Assembly (NCBI GenBank): GCA_964036315.1
Contig: OZ038517.1
Coordinates: forward strand, 23,724,162-23,788,161
Length of the DNA: 64,000 nt
Reading direction: 5' to 3'
Origin: Acanthosepion esculentum
Lineage: Eukaryota; Mollusca; Cephalopoda; Sepiida; Sepiidae
A program made the translations under genes and the position numbers. The notes beneath the pieces were generated by a model. The model ran no database searches. It was not told where the DNA came from and worked only from the letters and a program-made list of their open reading frames with translations. This document shows positions 24,117 to 34,299 of the stretch, in pieces; within the stretch, counting starts at the first letter, position 1; each line of letters opens with the position of its first letter.

Positions 24117-24870
24117 GAATGTCAGTGTGTTGCACATTTTCGACTTTACTACGAGAGGCTTTTGCCCAAAATATCATACCATTTTGAAATCATGCTAACT
24201 CTCTGAGCAAATTAAACTTTTCAGGCTGGATCCAGACCTGCAATCCTGAAATTTTGAATTCCCAAGTTTTCATTACTGCAATTGTTTTTGGGAATTTTTA
24301 TTTTTTTGACTTGTGATGAATTCTTTTGTATAATAACAATTTTATATTTTTTATATATAAGTTAATTGTGAAATCCAGCGAAAGTCACTCCTGAAATAAA
24401 AATAATTGCTAGTACGGAAAGTTAGGACTTACATACATCAAATTGTCTTTAAATTAAGTGGTGTCAGAAGAATTATCGTTGAACTTTTTAAAAGGTAAGC
24501 TTAAATATTAATGCAATATTTAAATGCAGCAATCAATTTTGGGTTATTCTGTAGCTTGTTGTTGCCTATTGCACCTGCTCCTCTCTATTGTGATGAAAGA
24601 ATAAACAACCTTTCGTAGGTTCTAGCTTAAATGCCGCCCAATAGGGTGGCTTTTAAGCTAGTATGTACCTGCCCAGTCCTTACTGTCTTGACAAAGTTCG
24701 AAAATGTTTATGTGGCCTTGTGGGGATGAATTATTTCTCAATCACTACAATCTTGACCTCTTCAAGTCTAGGGTTAAGTTATCTTTCTTGCATAGGCTCT
24801 ATAAATTTCATTCCTTGCTCTTTCTTTCACTCATGAAACGCCATGCAAATGCAGCCAAATAGGACAGCTT
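24111..24870 (+). repeat. Dispersed family D, long copy 1
   Basis: About 760 bp is collinear with 42749-43520. Shared landmarks in order are ATGTCAGTGTGT, GAGGCT-TTGCCCA, GGTAAGCTTAAATATTAATG, AGCAATCAATTTTG, ATAGGG-GGCTTTTA-GCTAGT, TATGTGGCCTTGTGGGGATG and CAATCACTACAATCTTGACC. The copy holds a hairpin at about 24626-24663, where TAGCTTAAATGCCGCCC pairs with GGGTGGCTTTTAAGCTA around AATA. There is no open frame. It is an unidentified non-autonomous element; a 3' fragment is at 5907-6110. Confidence 0.75.
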
Positions 24871-24873
24871 CTA

Positions 24874-24942
24874 AGTGTGTGTGTGTGCATACAAAGATAT
24901 ATGTATGTATGTGTATATATATATATATATATATGTATATAT
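24874..24942. repeat. (TG)n / (TATG)n / (TA)n microsatellite cluster
   Basis: TG repeats at about 24875-24887, ATGTATGTATGTG near 24899-24913 and TA repeats to about 24933. Confidence 0.85.
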
Positions 24943-24944
24943 AA

Positions 24945-25342
24945 ATAAAAAGGAAAGAACAGTAAGATATAAAATCCGGTGTTCTTATAGATATTTTTAT
25001 TTTTACACAATAGTGCTCTATGTAAATTTAAATTTACAGAGCATTAATATTATAAATTAATAGATTTAAAATATGGTTTTACCGCTACACAGTGATGACC
25101 ATGTTTCAGAAATGGAAGCTAAAGCCCCTGAATTTAATTTTGTTATTAAACCAAAGACATTAGTTCCATTTCCTCATCAAGCGAATTTTGGAGTAAATTC
25201 AGTTATCCAAAATTCGCTTGATGAGGAAATGGAACTAATGTCTTTGGTTTAATAACAAAATTAAATTCAGGGGCTTTAGCTTCCATTTCTGAAACATGGT
25301 CATCACTGTGTAGCGGTAAAACCATATTTTAAATCTATTAAT

Positions 25343-25351
<9 letters not shown>
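24945..25351. repeat. Element ending in a perfect 145-bp-arm palindrome
   Basis: Bases 25047-25191 and 25207-25351 are reverse complements with no mismatch that I can find, around a 15-bp spacer. The left part (24945-25191) is homologous to 44665-44905, which shares AAAGAACAGTAAGATATA, GGTGTTCTTAT-GATATTTTT, ACCATGTTTCA and CAAGCGAATTTTGG. In that second copy the mirror half is absent. The palindrome is therefore a duplication-inversion of the 3' part of an interspersed element. Confidence 0.9.

Positions 25352-25403
<52 letters not shown>
25352..25403. repeat. (TA)n microsatellite
   Basis: About 52 bp of TA dinucleotides adjoining the palindrome. Confidence 0.95.
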
Positions 25404-25406
<3 letters not shown>

Positions 25407-25679
25407 TGAATAAAAAACACTTTTTATTAAGTGAATATGAAGCAAGTTAAAAAAAAATCTAAAGACCCCCCTCCCCAACTGTTACCTTTTTGACATGCTG
25501 CCCCCCACAATCCTCCATAACAATTAAGTTAAATTTTGATTTCTCTTTTTACTGTATACATTTAGAATACAATTGCATTCCTGTCCTTTTCCATTCTTTC
25601 CTTCACCTTCTTTTCCGCTTCCCTTCCCATTACACCTAATGTCCTGTCTTTCATTCCTCATACGCCTGTTATTTTATTT

Positions 25680-25722
<43 letters not shown>

Positions 25723-26280
25723 GTAGCATTCTTTGTGGTTTTTTGAAATAAAGTATTAAATTGGTCATTTTGAAAGTATCGCCTGAAGAGACCACCAGGT
25801 CAAAACCGTGGTCGTGTATTTTAATTGACCTCCTGATTTTTAAACATATACATATGAGATTCAAAAGAATTGTTTCTTCATATGCTGTATATGACAGCAT
25901 TGTTTTTTGTTTTGTATACCAACTTAGACTAAGAAATCATCATGCTTCTGAAAATGATGCCTCATTGTTTAAATTAAAATACAGGAAAAAAGAGGCATGC
26001 CATTGCTAGTATATGATACAAGAAAGGTTCCCCCAACACTTTTTTACTTTTTGTATTAAGCCTTTAAAAATGCATAAATAGTATTTCCTTCATGTCTTCA
26101 GTTGAAATTCATCACATTTGCTATACAAACATCAACCTCAACAATGTCTTGCCTGGTCAAAATTATTTCTATGGATACCTGTATAATACCTGTAAAGAAT
26201 GTGTTTTGCTCTCATTTTTTTGTTTTTTGTTTCTTTGTGTGTGCATCTGTGTGTCCACAAGAAAGATATTTTCTCAAAGG

Positions 26281-26317
<37 letters not shown>

Positions 26318-26688
26318 AGTAGATTATCCGTTGTCATCACTTTCCACCATTAAGCTAAACTTTCTAGTGTTTCTCAGGCAGGGATGAATACCCAACCATC
26401 CAGTGTAATGAATGTGTTCAGACAAGGATGGGTGGTTGGTTGATGGTGGAAATGTGCCAAGGTCTAGTAGTGTCAAAAGAAAGGCAGTGTCACATTTTTT
26501 GCAGCCTCCCTCTCACTGCCTGCATGTCAACGTAGGTAGTACCTTGCTTGTCAGGTTCTTGTTTGGTTTCACTAAATACCAAGTTTAGTTTCCAACTAAA
26601 TGATGAAAAAATTTGTGAGTCTCCTCAAACTTTTTCCTTGTTTTTTTTTCATCTTCTCTTCACTATTTAAATTTTTTTCTTTCCATTC
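25404..26688. other. No gene; poly-T and (TG)n(TA)n tracts
   Basis: A T-run lies at about 25682-25716 and a (TG)n(TA)n tract at 26281-26318. The sequence CGCCTGAAGAGACCACCAGG near 25781 resembles the GAAGA-type edges of interspersed repeats. No exon signal was found. Confidence 0.45.
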
Positions 26689-29600
26689 TCTCTCTCTCTG
26701 CTCTCTCTCTCGCGCCTCTCTCTCTCTGCTCTCTCTCTCGCGCCTCTTTCTCTCTGCTCTCTCTCTCGCGCCTCTCTCTGCTCTCTCTCTCGCGCCTCTC
26801 TCTGCTCTCTCTCTCGCGCCTCTCTCTGCTCTCTCTCTCGCGCCTCTCTCTGCTCTCTCTCTCGCGCCTCTCTCTGCTCTCTCTCTCGCGCCTCTCTCTG
26901 CTCTCTCTCTCGCGCCTCTCTCTGCTCTCTCTCTCGCGCCTCTCTCTGCTCTCTCTCTCGCGCCTCTCTCTCTCTGCTCTCTCTCTCGCGCCTCTCTCTC
27001 TCTGCTCTCTCTCTCGCGCCTCTCTCTCTCTGCTCTCTCTCTCGCGCCTCTCTCTCTCTGCTCTCTCTCTCGCGCCTCTCTCTCTCGCGCCTCTCTCTCT
27101 CGCGCCTCTCTCTCTCGCGCCTCTCTCTCTCGCGCCTCTCTCTCTCGCGCCTCTCTCTCTCGCGCCTCTCTCTCTCGCGCCTCTCTCTCTCGCGCCTCTC
27201 TCTCTCGCGCCTCTCTCTCTCGCGCCTCTCTCTCTCGCGCCTCTCTCTCTCGCGCCGCCTCTCTCTCGCGCCTCTCTCTCTCGCGCCGCCTCTCTCTCGC
27301 GCCGCCTCTCTCTCGCGCCGCCTCTCTCTCGCGCCGCCTCTCTCTCGCGCCGCCTCTCTCTCGCGCCGCCTCTCTCTCGCGCCGCCTCTCTCTCGCGCCG
27401 CCTCTCTCTCGCGCCGCCTCTCTCTCGCGCCGCCTCTCTCTCGCGCCGCCTCTCTCTCGCGCCGCCTCTCTCTCGCGCCGCCTCTCTCTCGCGCCGCCTC
27501 TCTCTCGCGCCGCCTCTCTCTCGCGCCGCCTCTCTCTCGCGCCGCCTCTCTCTCGCGCCGCCTCTCTCTCGCGCCGCCTCTCTCTCGCGCCGCCTCTCTC
27601 TCGCGCCGCCTCTCTCTCGCGCCGCCTCTCTCTCGCGCCGCCTCTCTCTCGCGCCGCCTCTCTCTCTCTCTGCTCTCTCTCTCTCGCCGCCTCTCTCTCT
27701 CTCTGCTCTCTCTCTCGCGCCGCCTCTCTCTCTCTCTGCTCTCTCTCTCGCGCCGCCTCTCTCTCTCTCTGCTCTCTCTCTCGCGCCGCCTCTCTCTCTC
27801 TCTGCTCTCTCTCTCGCGCCGCCTCTCTCTCTCTCTGCTCTCTCTCTCGCGCCGCCTCTCTCTCTCTCTGCTCTCTCTCTCGCGCCGCCTCTCTCTCTCT
27901 CTGCTCTCTCTCTCGCGCCGCCTCTCTCTCTCTCTGCTCTCTCTCTCGCGCCGCCTCTCTCTCTCTCTGCTCTCTCTCTCGCGCCGCCTCTCTCTCTCTC
28001 TGCTCTCTCTCTCGCGCCGCCTCTCTCTCTCTCTGCTCTCTCTCTCGCGCCGCCTCTCTCTCTCTGCTCTCTCTCTCTCTGCTCTCTCTCTCTGCTCTCT
28101 CTCTCTCTCTGCTCTCTCTCTCGCGCCGCCTCTCTCTCTCGCGCCGCCTCTCTCTCTCGCGCCGCCTCTCTCTCTCTGCTCTCTCTCTCGCGCCGCCTCT
28201 CTCTCTCTGCTCTCTCTCTCGCGCCGCCTCTCTCTCTCTGCTCTCTCTCTCGCGCCGCCTCTCTCTCTCTGCTCTCTCTCTCGCGCCGCCTCTCTCTCTC
28301 TGCTCTCTCTCTCGCGCCGCCTCTCTCTCTCTGCTCTCTCTCTCGCGCCGCCTCTCTCTCTCTGCTCTCTCTCTCGCGCCGCCTCTCTCTCTCTGCTCTC
28401 TCTCTCGCGCCGCCTCTCTCTCTCTGCTCTCTCTCTCGCGCCGCCTCTCTCTCTCGCGCCGCCTCTCTCTCTCGCGCCGCCTCTCTCTCTCGCGCCGCCT
28501 CTCTCTCTCGCGCCGCCTCTCTCTCTCGCGCCGCCTCTCTCTCTCGCGCCGCCTCTCTCTCTCTCTCTCTGCTCTCTCTCTCGCGCCGCCTCTCTCTCTC
28601 TCTCTCTGCTCTCTCTCTCGCGCCGCCTCTCTCTCTCTCTCTCTCTGCTCTCTCTCTCGCGCCGCCTCTCTCTCTCTCTCTCTCTGCTCTCTCTCTCTCG
28701 CGCCGCCTCTCTCTCTCTCTCTCTCTGCTCTCTCTCTCTCGCGCCGCCTCTCTCTCTCTCTCTCTCTGCTCTCTCTCTCTCGCGCCGCCTCTCTCTCTCT
28801 CTCTCTCTGCTCTCTCTCTCTCGCGCCGCCTCTCTCTCTCTCTCTCTCTGCTCTCTCTCTCTCGCGCCGCCTCTCTCTCTCTCTCTCTCTGCTCTCTCTC
28901 TCTCGCGCCGCCTCTCTCTCTCTCTCTCTCTGCTCTCTCTCTCTCGCGCCGCCTCTCTCTCTCTCTCTCTCTGCTCTCTCTCTCTCGCGCCGCCTCTCTC
29001 TCTCTCTCTCTGCTCTCTCTCTCTCGCGCCGCCTCTCTCTCTCTCTCTCTGCTCTCTCTCTCTCGCGCCGCCTCTCTCTCTCTCTCTCTCTGCTCTCTCT
29101 CTCGCGCCGCCTCTCTCTCTCTCTCTCTCTGCTCTCTCTCTCGCGCCGCCTCTCTCTCTCTCTGCTCTCTCTCTCGCGCCGCCTCTCTCTCTCTCTCTCT
29201 CTGCTCTCTCTCTCGCGCCGCCTCTCTCTCTCTCTCTCTGCTCTCTCTCTCGCGCCGCCTCTCTCTCTCTCTCTCTCTGCTCTCTCTCTCGCGCCGCCTC
29301 TCTCTCTCTCTCTCTCTGCTCTCTCTCTCGCGCCGCCTCTCTCTCTCTCTCTCTGCTCTCTCTCTCGCGCCGCCTCTCTCTCTCTGCTCTCTCTCTCTGC
29401 TCTCTCTCTCGCGCCGCCTCTCTCTCTCTGCTCTCTCTTTCGCGCCGCCTCTCTCTCTCTGCTCTCTCTCTCTGCTCTCTCTCTCGCGCCGCCTCTCTCT
29501 GCTCTCTCTCTCTGCTCTCTCTCTCTGCTCTCTCTCTCGCGCCGCCTCTCTCTGCTCTCTCTCTCTGCTCTCTCTCTCGCGCCGCCTCTCTCTCTCTGCT

Positions 29601-29890
29601 CTCTCTTTCGCGCCGCCTCTCTCTCTCTGCTCTCTCTCTCTGCTCTCTCTCTCGCGCCGCCTCTCTCTGCTCTCTCTCTCTGCTCTCTCTCTCTGCTCTC
29701 TCTCTCGCGCCGCCTCTCTCTGCTCTCTCTCTCTGCTCTCTCTCTCGCGCCGCCTCTCTCTCGCGCCGCCTCTCTCTCTCGCGCCGCCTCTCTCTCTGCT
29801 CTCTCTCTCGCGCCGCCTCTCTCTCTGCTCTCTCTCTCGCGCCGCCTCTCTCTCTGCTCTCTCTCTCGCGCCGCCTCTCTCTCTCCCTCC
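26689..29890. repeat. (CT)n/CGCGCC higher-order minisatellite, 3.2 kb
   Basis: The plus strand consists of CT runs punctuated by GCT, CGCGCC or CGCGCCGCC. Unit length changes in blocks: 24 and 28 bp (about 26689-27070), 15 bp TCTCTCTCTCGCGCC (to about 27255), 16 bp TCTCTCTCGCGCCGCC (to about 27660), 33 bp (to about 28060), 31 bp (to about 28440) and 18 bp (to about 28555). Units with longer CT runs of 35-39 bp follow to about 29380, then a mixture. It is GC-rich and CpG-rich in an AT-rich setting. The 1100-residue frames on both strands (Ser/Leu/Arg or Arg/Glu repeats) are consequences of the repeat. Confidence 0.97.
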
Positions 29891-30160
29891 CCTCTCGGCT
29901 CTCTCTCCCTCCCCTCCGCCTTCCCCTCTCTGCTCTGTCATCAAAAGTTTAATCATTAACATCATTTGTTACATATTTTCATATTTTGTTATCTCAACAT
30001 AATTTCAAGACACTTTTTAAATAATTATTTTCATTGTCACTTTTTCATATAAAAATCTATTTGTTGTATAATAAAAATGTAAATCAAACCAAAAATAAAG
30101 TTGTTTTTCCACTGAATTGGTCAACATTTAGCCAAAAATAACATAAATTCTGTTCATTTT
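29891..30160. other. AT-rich sequence without a gene
   Basis: Nothing was recognised between the array and family F. Confidence 0.5.
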
Positions 30161-30745
30161 ATGATCATAGTTCTTATATGAATATTAATCTGCATTCAAA
30201 GAGCTTTCTAAAGATATACAATTTGACCATATTGGGAGATACGAAAATGTTAGCAGAAAGTGACAAATACCTAAATCCGCCATTTTGAATTTGGCCCAAT
30301 TTAGTAAAACCATTGTAACTAAGGCCACAGTCAAAAGTCCACCACAAAATTTTGTACATATCTTGCTATAAAGCAGACAAATGTCACCAAGTTTTTAAAA
30401 AAATTAATTTTTTTTTTTTGTTTTTGTTTCAAGTTCAAATTTTGACTGTTAAACAAAAAAAAATGAATGTCACCTTTTTAGATTTATCCAAGTACTTTAA
30501 AATGGTATATAATTTAGCTTTTTGGTTGAAATAACAACCAAGATATCGATATTTAAACTTTGTCACTCTTTTCCAAAATTAACTGTTTCGACAAGGCTCA
30601 AAGGGTCTTACCTCAGGAGCCCGTTAACCGAGAGGTGTAAAATAGGTACCATTCAATTTCTATTATGAAGCTAAGTGTACCAAATTTGAAAAGAAAAAAA
30701 CAAAAAATCTGTTCAGTGATGGTCAGGCCCTTGTTGATTAGTCAT
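30161..30745 (-). repeat. Dispersed family F, copy 2 (longer)
   Basis: On the minus strand it follows the order of the copy at 3025-3310: AAATTTGGTACACTTAGC, GAATGGTACCTATTTTACA, AAGTTTAAATATCGATATCT, then TTTTAAAGTACTTGGAT. It extends further with AAAATGGCGGATTTAGG near 30285. There is no coding region. The element is unidentified. Confidence 0.6.
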
Positions 30746-31439
30746 AGAATGACTCCATTGTGAAGTGAGTATCCATGGTCAAATGCAAAATAAAGAACAG
30801 AACTGTCCAACAAACAAAATTAACAATCTGCAAGAAAAATGAACAGGGCAAAAATGAAATATGCCAGCAAGCAAACAATATATGCAGATCAAATTAACAG
30901 TAATAAGGTAAAAAATTCTAAGAATTGGTGTTGACACACAAAAGCATGTTTGGAGAAGTGACCTTAGTGTTCTGAGAAGGCAGACCTGGACTGTCCCATG
31001 TCAAACTGCAAACTGAGTTCTTTTATAGGCTGGATTAGAAAAAAAAAAAATCCCAGCATGCATTTGTGCACTTTTTTTTTTACTTCTAAAAGGGGAGGGG
31101 CTAGCGTTATGCAGTCATTCCCACACAGATTGAAATCAACATCCGTAAAGTCAAGGTACCAAAAAGTAAAGCTCATCGGAACAAATACCATGAGAATGTT
31201 TATAGAAAAGGCACAGGGAAGCAACATTATGGCCAAGATGCCCTGTTAAGACTGGCAGCAATGTTCAATGCATGGATGGATGAATGGTAGTCTTAGAAAT
31301 GTGTAAGGTAAATTCTAGTGAGAAAAATTTACTTGTAAGGTTATAAAAATGTTCTAATAGTTCCTGATAAGAATATGTATGATTTTTCAAGCAGTACAAA
31401 TTATTTTGGTCCTTTGTGCTTGTGTTATAAACTGGCCCT
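30746..31439. other. Unrecognised sequence without a gene
   Basis: No exon, tandem repeat or known element was noticed. The overlapping frames at 30964-31249 on opposite strands have no recognisable motif. Confidence 0.45.
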
Positions 31440-31870
31440 TTGTGCTCGTGTTATAAACTGGCCCTTTGTGCTCTTTCCAAAGCAGCATTGACATTTTGTA
31501 GCATGGAATGTAATCTATGCTACAGGCTATTTTTGTTATCCCACAGCTGTGTCATGACTTCCCTCTGTCTTTTCTATAAATATTTTCATGGTAATTACTC
31601 TGAGTTTTCCTCCTTGATACCTTGCCTGTATGAATTAACATGTTTTTTTACATACTATATTGGCAAATAGGTTTTATAGTTTCACTGTTGAAATATCTAG
31701 ATATGGCCATAAGTTCTATTCTCATAATTTCTTTTCTTGCCTGTGGAACTACTTTACAATTTCTTGCTTCCCTGTCACATACGATCTTGAAAGATTTAAG
31801 TGAAATGTCAATCACTGTCTTCTCTCCTTCTGAATCCTGTCCTTTTAATCCTTTGGACCCAGGTGGCCAG
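31440..31870 (+). mobile_element. Jockey-like LINE 3' fragment, degenerate
   Basis: The frame includes SLCLFYKYFHGNYSEFSSL, the same motif as in the copies at 6.7 and 59.3 kb. After stops, the equivalent of LWN-L (CTGTGGAACTACTTTAC) and DLERFK follow. A direct repeat, GTGCT(T/C)GTGTTATAAACTGG, sits at its left edge (about 31418-31460). It is older and more diverged than the 6.7-kb copy. Confidence 0.7.
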
Positions 31871-31975
31871 TATAAACTAAAGAAGTGTCCGAAAGAGCTT
31901 GGGACACTGGACAGTAGGGACAATTTTTGCACTTCCTCAATCTCACCAAATAGAAAAATGTAAGAATGCTGTAAG

Positions 31976-31980
<5 letters not shown>

Positions 31981-32011
<31 letters not shown>
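31981..32011 (+). repeat. A31 homopolymer, probable retroposon tail
   Basis: A pure A-run following about 110 bp (31871-31980) that does not match the LINE. It may mark the 3' end of a small retroposon inserted between two LINE fragments. Confidence 0.6.
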
Positions 32012-32015
<4 letters not shown>

Positions 32016-32049
32016 AATTTTACTCGTCTGTCATCTTCAACAAAATGTG

Positions 32050-32310
32050 TTTCAAAGAAAGGTTGCTAAGTTTCTTCTATTGCACTTCTCACTTGTGGAA
32101 CTCTCTTCCAGCTTCTTGCTTCCCAGTCAACTTTGATCTTCAAAAATTTTAATGCAGTGTCAATACTGTTTTAATTCTTCTTTTATTGTTTACTCTTCTT
32201 AATAGTGTTTTTTTTTCTATTCCGGATATTCTTTCACACTCAGTAACCCCTTGCATCTTAGTGGCTTTATTGCCTACATGTAGGGGAAATGATTAAAAAA
32301 AATTTTTAAA
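32050..32310 (+). mobile_element. Jockey-like LINE 3' terminus next to the host exon
   Basis: It encodes a remnant of the LWNSLP-SCFP end of the LINE protein (ACTTGTGGAACTCTCTTCC at about 32090). The 3' UTR CTTAGTGGCTTTATTGCC-TAC and GGGGAAATGATTAAAAAAAA end near 32305, only about 30 bp before the splice acceptor of the exon. It overlaps in content with the fragment at 31440-31870, so it is a second insertion. Confidence 0.7.
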
Positions 32311-32321
32311 TTTTATTTTAT

Positions 32322-32340
32322 TTTATTTTTATTTTTACAG
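32322..32340 (+). promoter_or_regulatory. 3' splice site (polypyrimidine tract and AG)
   Basis: T-rich tract TTTATTTTTATTTTTACAG ends at 32340. It has a near-ideal polypyrimidine/CAG acceptor and is followed at once by the long open coding exon. Confidence 0.8.
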
Positions 32341-33304
32341 TGGACAAGGCAGTATTTCTTCAGCGATGGAGGTCAACCAGTCAATGGTACGAAGTTTTGC
32401 TTCCACTAGTTTCAATGGCAGTGAACATAGTTTTTATATGGATACTTCACTCCCAGTTAAATTTTTGGGAGGGGCCAGCCGTGGTAAAACAAGTAATTAC
32501 TCACCCCTACCCCCGAGCCCAGTCAGTTGTAAATCGGATACAACAGGCCAAGTACAGAGAATGCGTCGTAAAGTGAACAAGCTAAAAGGTGAACTTGAAA
32601 TAGAACGATTGCGGAATAGGCGACTACGTTCTACCCAGGAGCAAGAACTGCAAAGACTGCATGACTGTTTTGAGGAATCGAAACAGCTTAGTTTCCAGAA
32701 TCTTGAAGGAAGCCTTACAGATAACCGTCATGATGAGCTGGAACAGGTGGTTGAGCAGTTAAGAAAAGAAAAGGATAATGAGCTAAATGAGGTACTCAAA
32801 TACAAAGATGAGGAGGTCAAGCAGCTGAAGAAACTTTTTGCCCTTGAAAAAGAGGATGCAATACGTGTTGCCCTCGAGATCCAACAGCAGGAGATACGAG
32901 TAAGGTCAGAATCGACATACATGAAGACCATAAAGAAACTAAGAGAGGAAATCCACCTGTTGCGGTTGCTGAACAAGACCCTCCAGCAACGTTACCAGGA
33001 GAAATGCTATGATGACAACGAGAAGTTGCTGGAATTAAACCGGATCAAAGAAGAATTCCGAGCGGAATTCCATCGAATTCTGAATAGCAACAAGCTTGTA
33101 TCATTGCGAGAGTTGGACAAAATGAAACATCTTGAGCACTCGATTTTTGGAGAGAACAGTACTTTGCTGGATTCAACTGAGAACTCTTTCCCTCTGTCGC
33201 TCTCTGGCAGTGGAGAAAAAAGTGGTCTATTGTCCCAGGACTCGCCTAAACTTCATTCCCTGAAGAATTCCTTGGAAAATGATCTCTCAGGGCCTGGCTC
33301 TGTG
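32341..33304 (+). CDS. Exon of a coiled-coil protein (JAKMIP-like? uncertain)
   Basis: The exon runs from the acceptor at 32340 to a donor at 33305. Its frame is open throughout: the first base completes a split codon, eight codons follow, then ATG at 32366 with G at -3 and +4. That ATG could be the true start after a 5' UTR intron, or an internal Met. From it, 313 codons reach the donor exactly at a codon boundary. Residues 1-60 are Ser/Thr/Pro-rich and probably disordered. Residues about 62-255 are charged and heptad-like (MRRKVNKLKGELEIERLRN, then Leu/Glu/Lys-rich helix), predicting coiled coil. Residues 265-313 are Ser-rich. Codon use and base composition differ sharply from the surrounding repeats. 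The helix around residues 138-178, with LKYKDEEVKQLKKL followed by DAIRVALEIQ, recalls JAKMIP-type proteins (microtubule and kinase binding), but I hold that loosely. Its remaining exons are not recognisable in the window. Confidence 0.8.
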
Positions 33305-33312
33305 GTAAGTAA
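33305..33312 (+). promoter_or_regulatory. 5' splice site
   Basis: G|GTAAGTAAGT, a consensus donor in phase 0. Reading through it meets a stop after four codons, which supports splicing here. Confidence 0.85.
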
Positions 33313-33500
33313 GTATTAATGTATTATATTTGATGTAAGATGGATTACTGTCAATGTTCTAATGTTCATTTTCATATCCTGTGGTTTCAATTTCCTTCAT
33401 TCAATTCCAAGAATAAGTCTTAATAATTTCAAACACCTCAAGAAAAATGATACTGGCAATTCTGAGATGACATACAATAGTTCTTTAAAGTGAAAATGCA

Positions 33501-33930
33501 TTCTTGGCATGACAGTAAACTACATCTGGCAGCAAGGACTCTGATCAGTAAGTTTTGAGGAGTGTGGAACCACCTCTTAATTACTGTTGTTCTTAGTCAT
33601 AACCCCCCCCCCCCCCCGGCTCGTGTCAGTAGCACCTGTTAGGGTCCCAACAAAGAGTTAATCCCCAAACTGGGGTCAAAATACTATAAAAGTATAAAAA
33701 AATTTATAGCAAAAAATGAGAAATTCCTTTTTTTTTTTTTTTTTTTTTTTTTTATAAAGATATGAGAAATTCCTTTATTTTTTTTTTTTTAATTTTTTTT
33801 ATAATGAAGATATGAGAAATCCTTTTGTTATAGTAAATACATTTTTGTAAGAGAAATTACTGATGCTCCCAAGAAAATTAAATTTCAGCATTAAATGACC
33901 CATCAGGAGTTGATATGCTGTTAAACAAAC
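33501..33930 (+). mobile_element. Family E composite retroposon, copy 2
   Basis: The head (GGCATGACAGTAAACTACAT, GCAGCAAGGACTCTGATCAG, TTTTGAGGAGTGTGGAACC) and the tail (TTTCAGCATTAAATGACCC, AGTTGATATGCTGTTAAAC) are clear. A C15 run at 33603-33617 replaces the CCAGGTCCACC region. Two copies of ATATGAGAAATTCCTTT and T-runs occupy the middle. It lies in the intron directly after the host exon. Confidence 0.75.
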
Positions 33931-34114
33931 AAAAAAATATTAAGTGTAGATGTGAAATTTCTAGAAATAAAGAAAAAAAAATAGTTTACCAATGGTGTTA
34001 ATATTCACAGTAAGAATTCTTATATGAAATATTTTATCCAGAATATTATTATAATTACTATATTTATCTAAATTGAATAGCTTTATTGTAGTTATTGTTA
34101 TAATTGTTTTATTA

Positions 34115-34238
34115 GTTGTTAATCTCTTATTGTGCTTAATATGATCTACAGTAAGAATGAATCTTCTATCTGCCACATAACTTTTATTCTAGTATTAGGT
34201 TGGTATAATGGTTCTATTTTATTACTAGTTGTTATGTT
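34115..34238 (+). repeat. About 115-bp unit, left copy, with 12-bp target duplication
   Basis: AATCTCTTATTGTG-CTAATATGATCTA through TTCTATCTGCCACA to TTATTA-TAG is repeated at 35531-35648 in the same orientation. The last 12 bases (AGTTGTTATGTT, 34227-34238) are repeated at 35531-35542 and so flank the family E insertion as a target-site duplication. Confidence 0.65.
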
Positions 34239-34299
34239 GATTGATTGATTATTTAACCAGCATATCGACCTTCGTTGGGCCATTCAATGCTGAAAAAGT

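Noticed and set aside
26600..29965. Frames of about 1,100 codons, including an Arg/Glu-repeat protein on the minus strand
   Set aside because: Explained by the (CT)n/CGCGCC array; unit lengths change with the DNA repeat, not with any protein logic.
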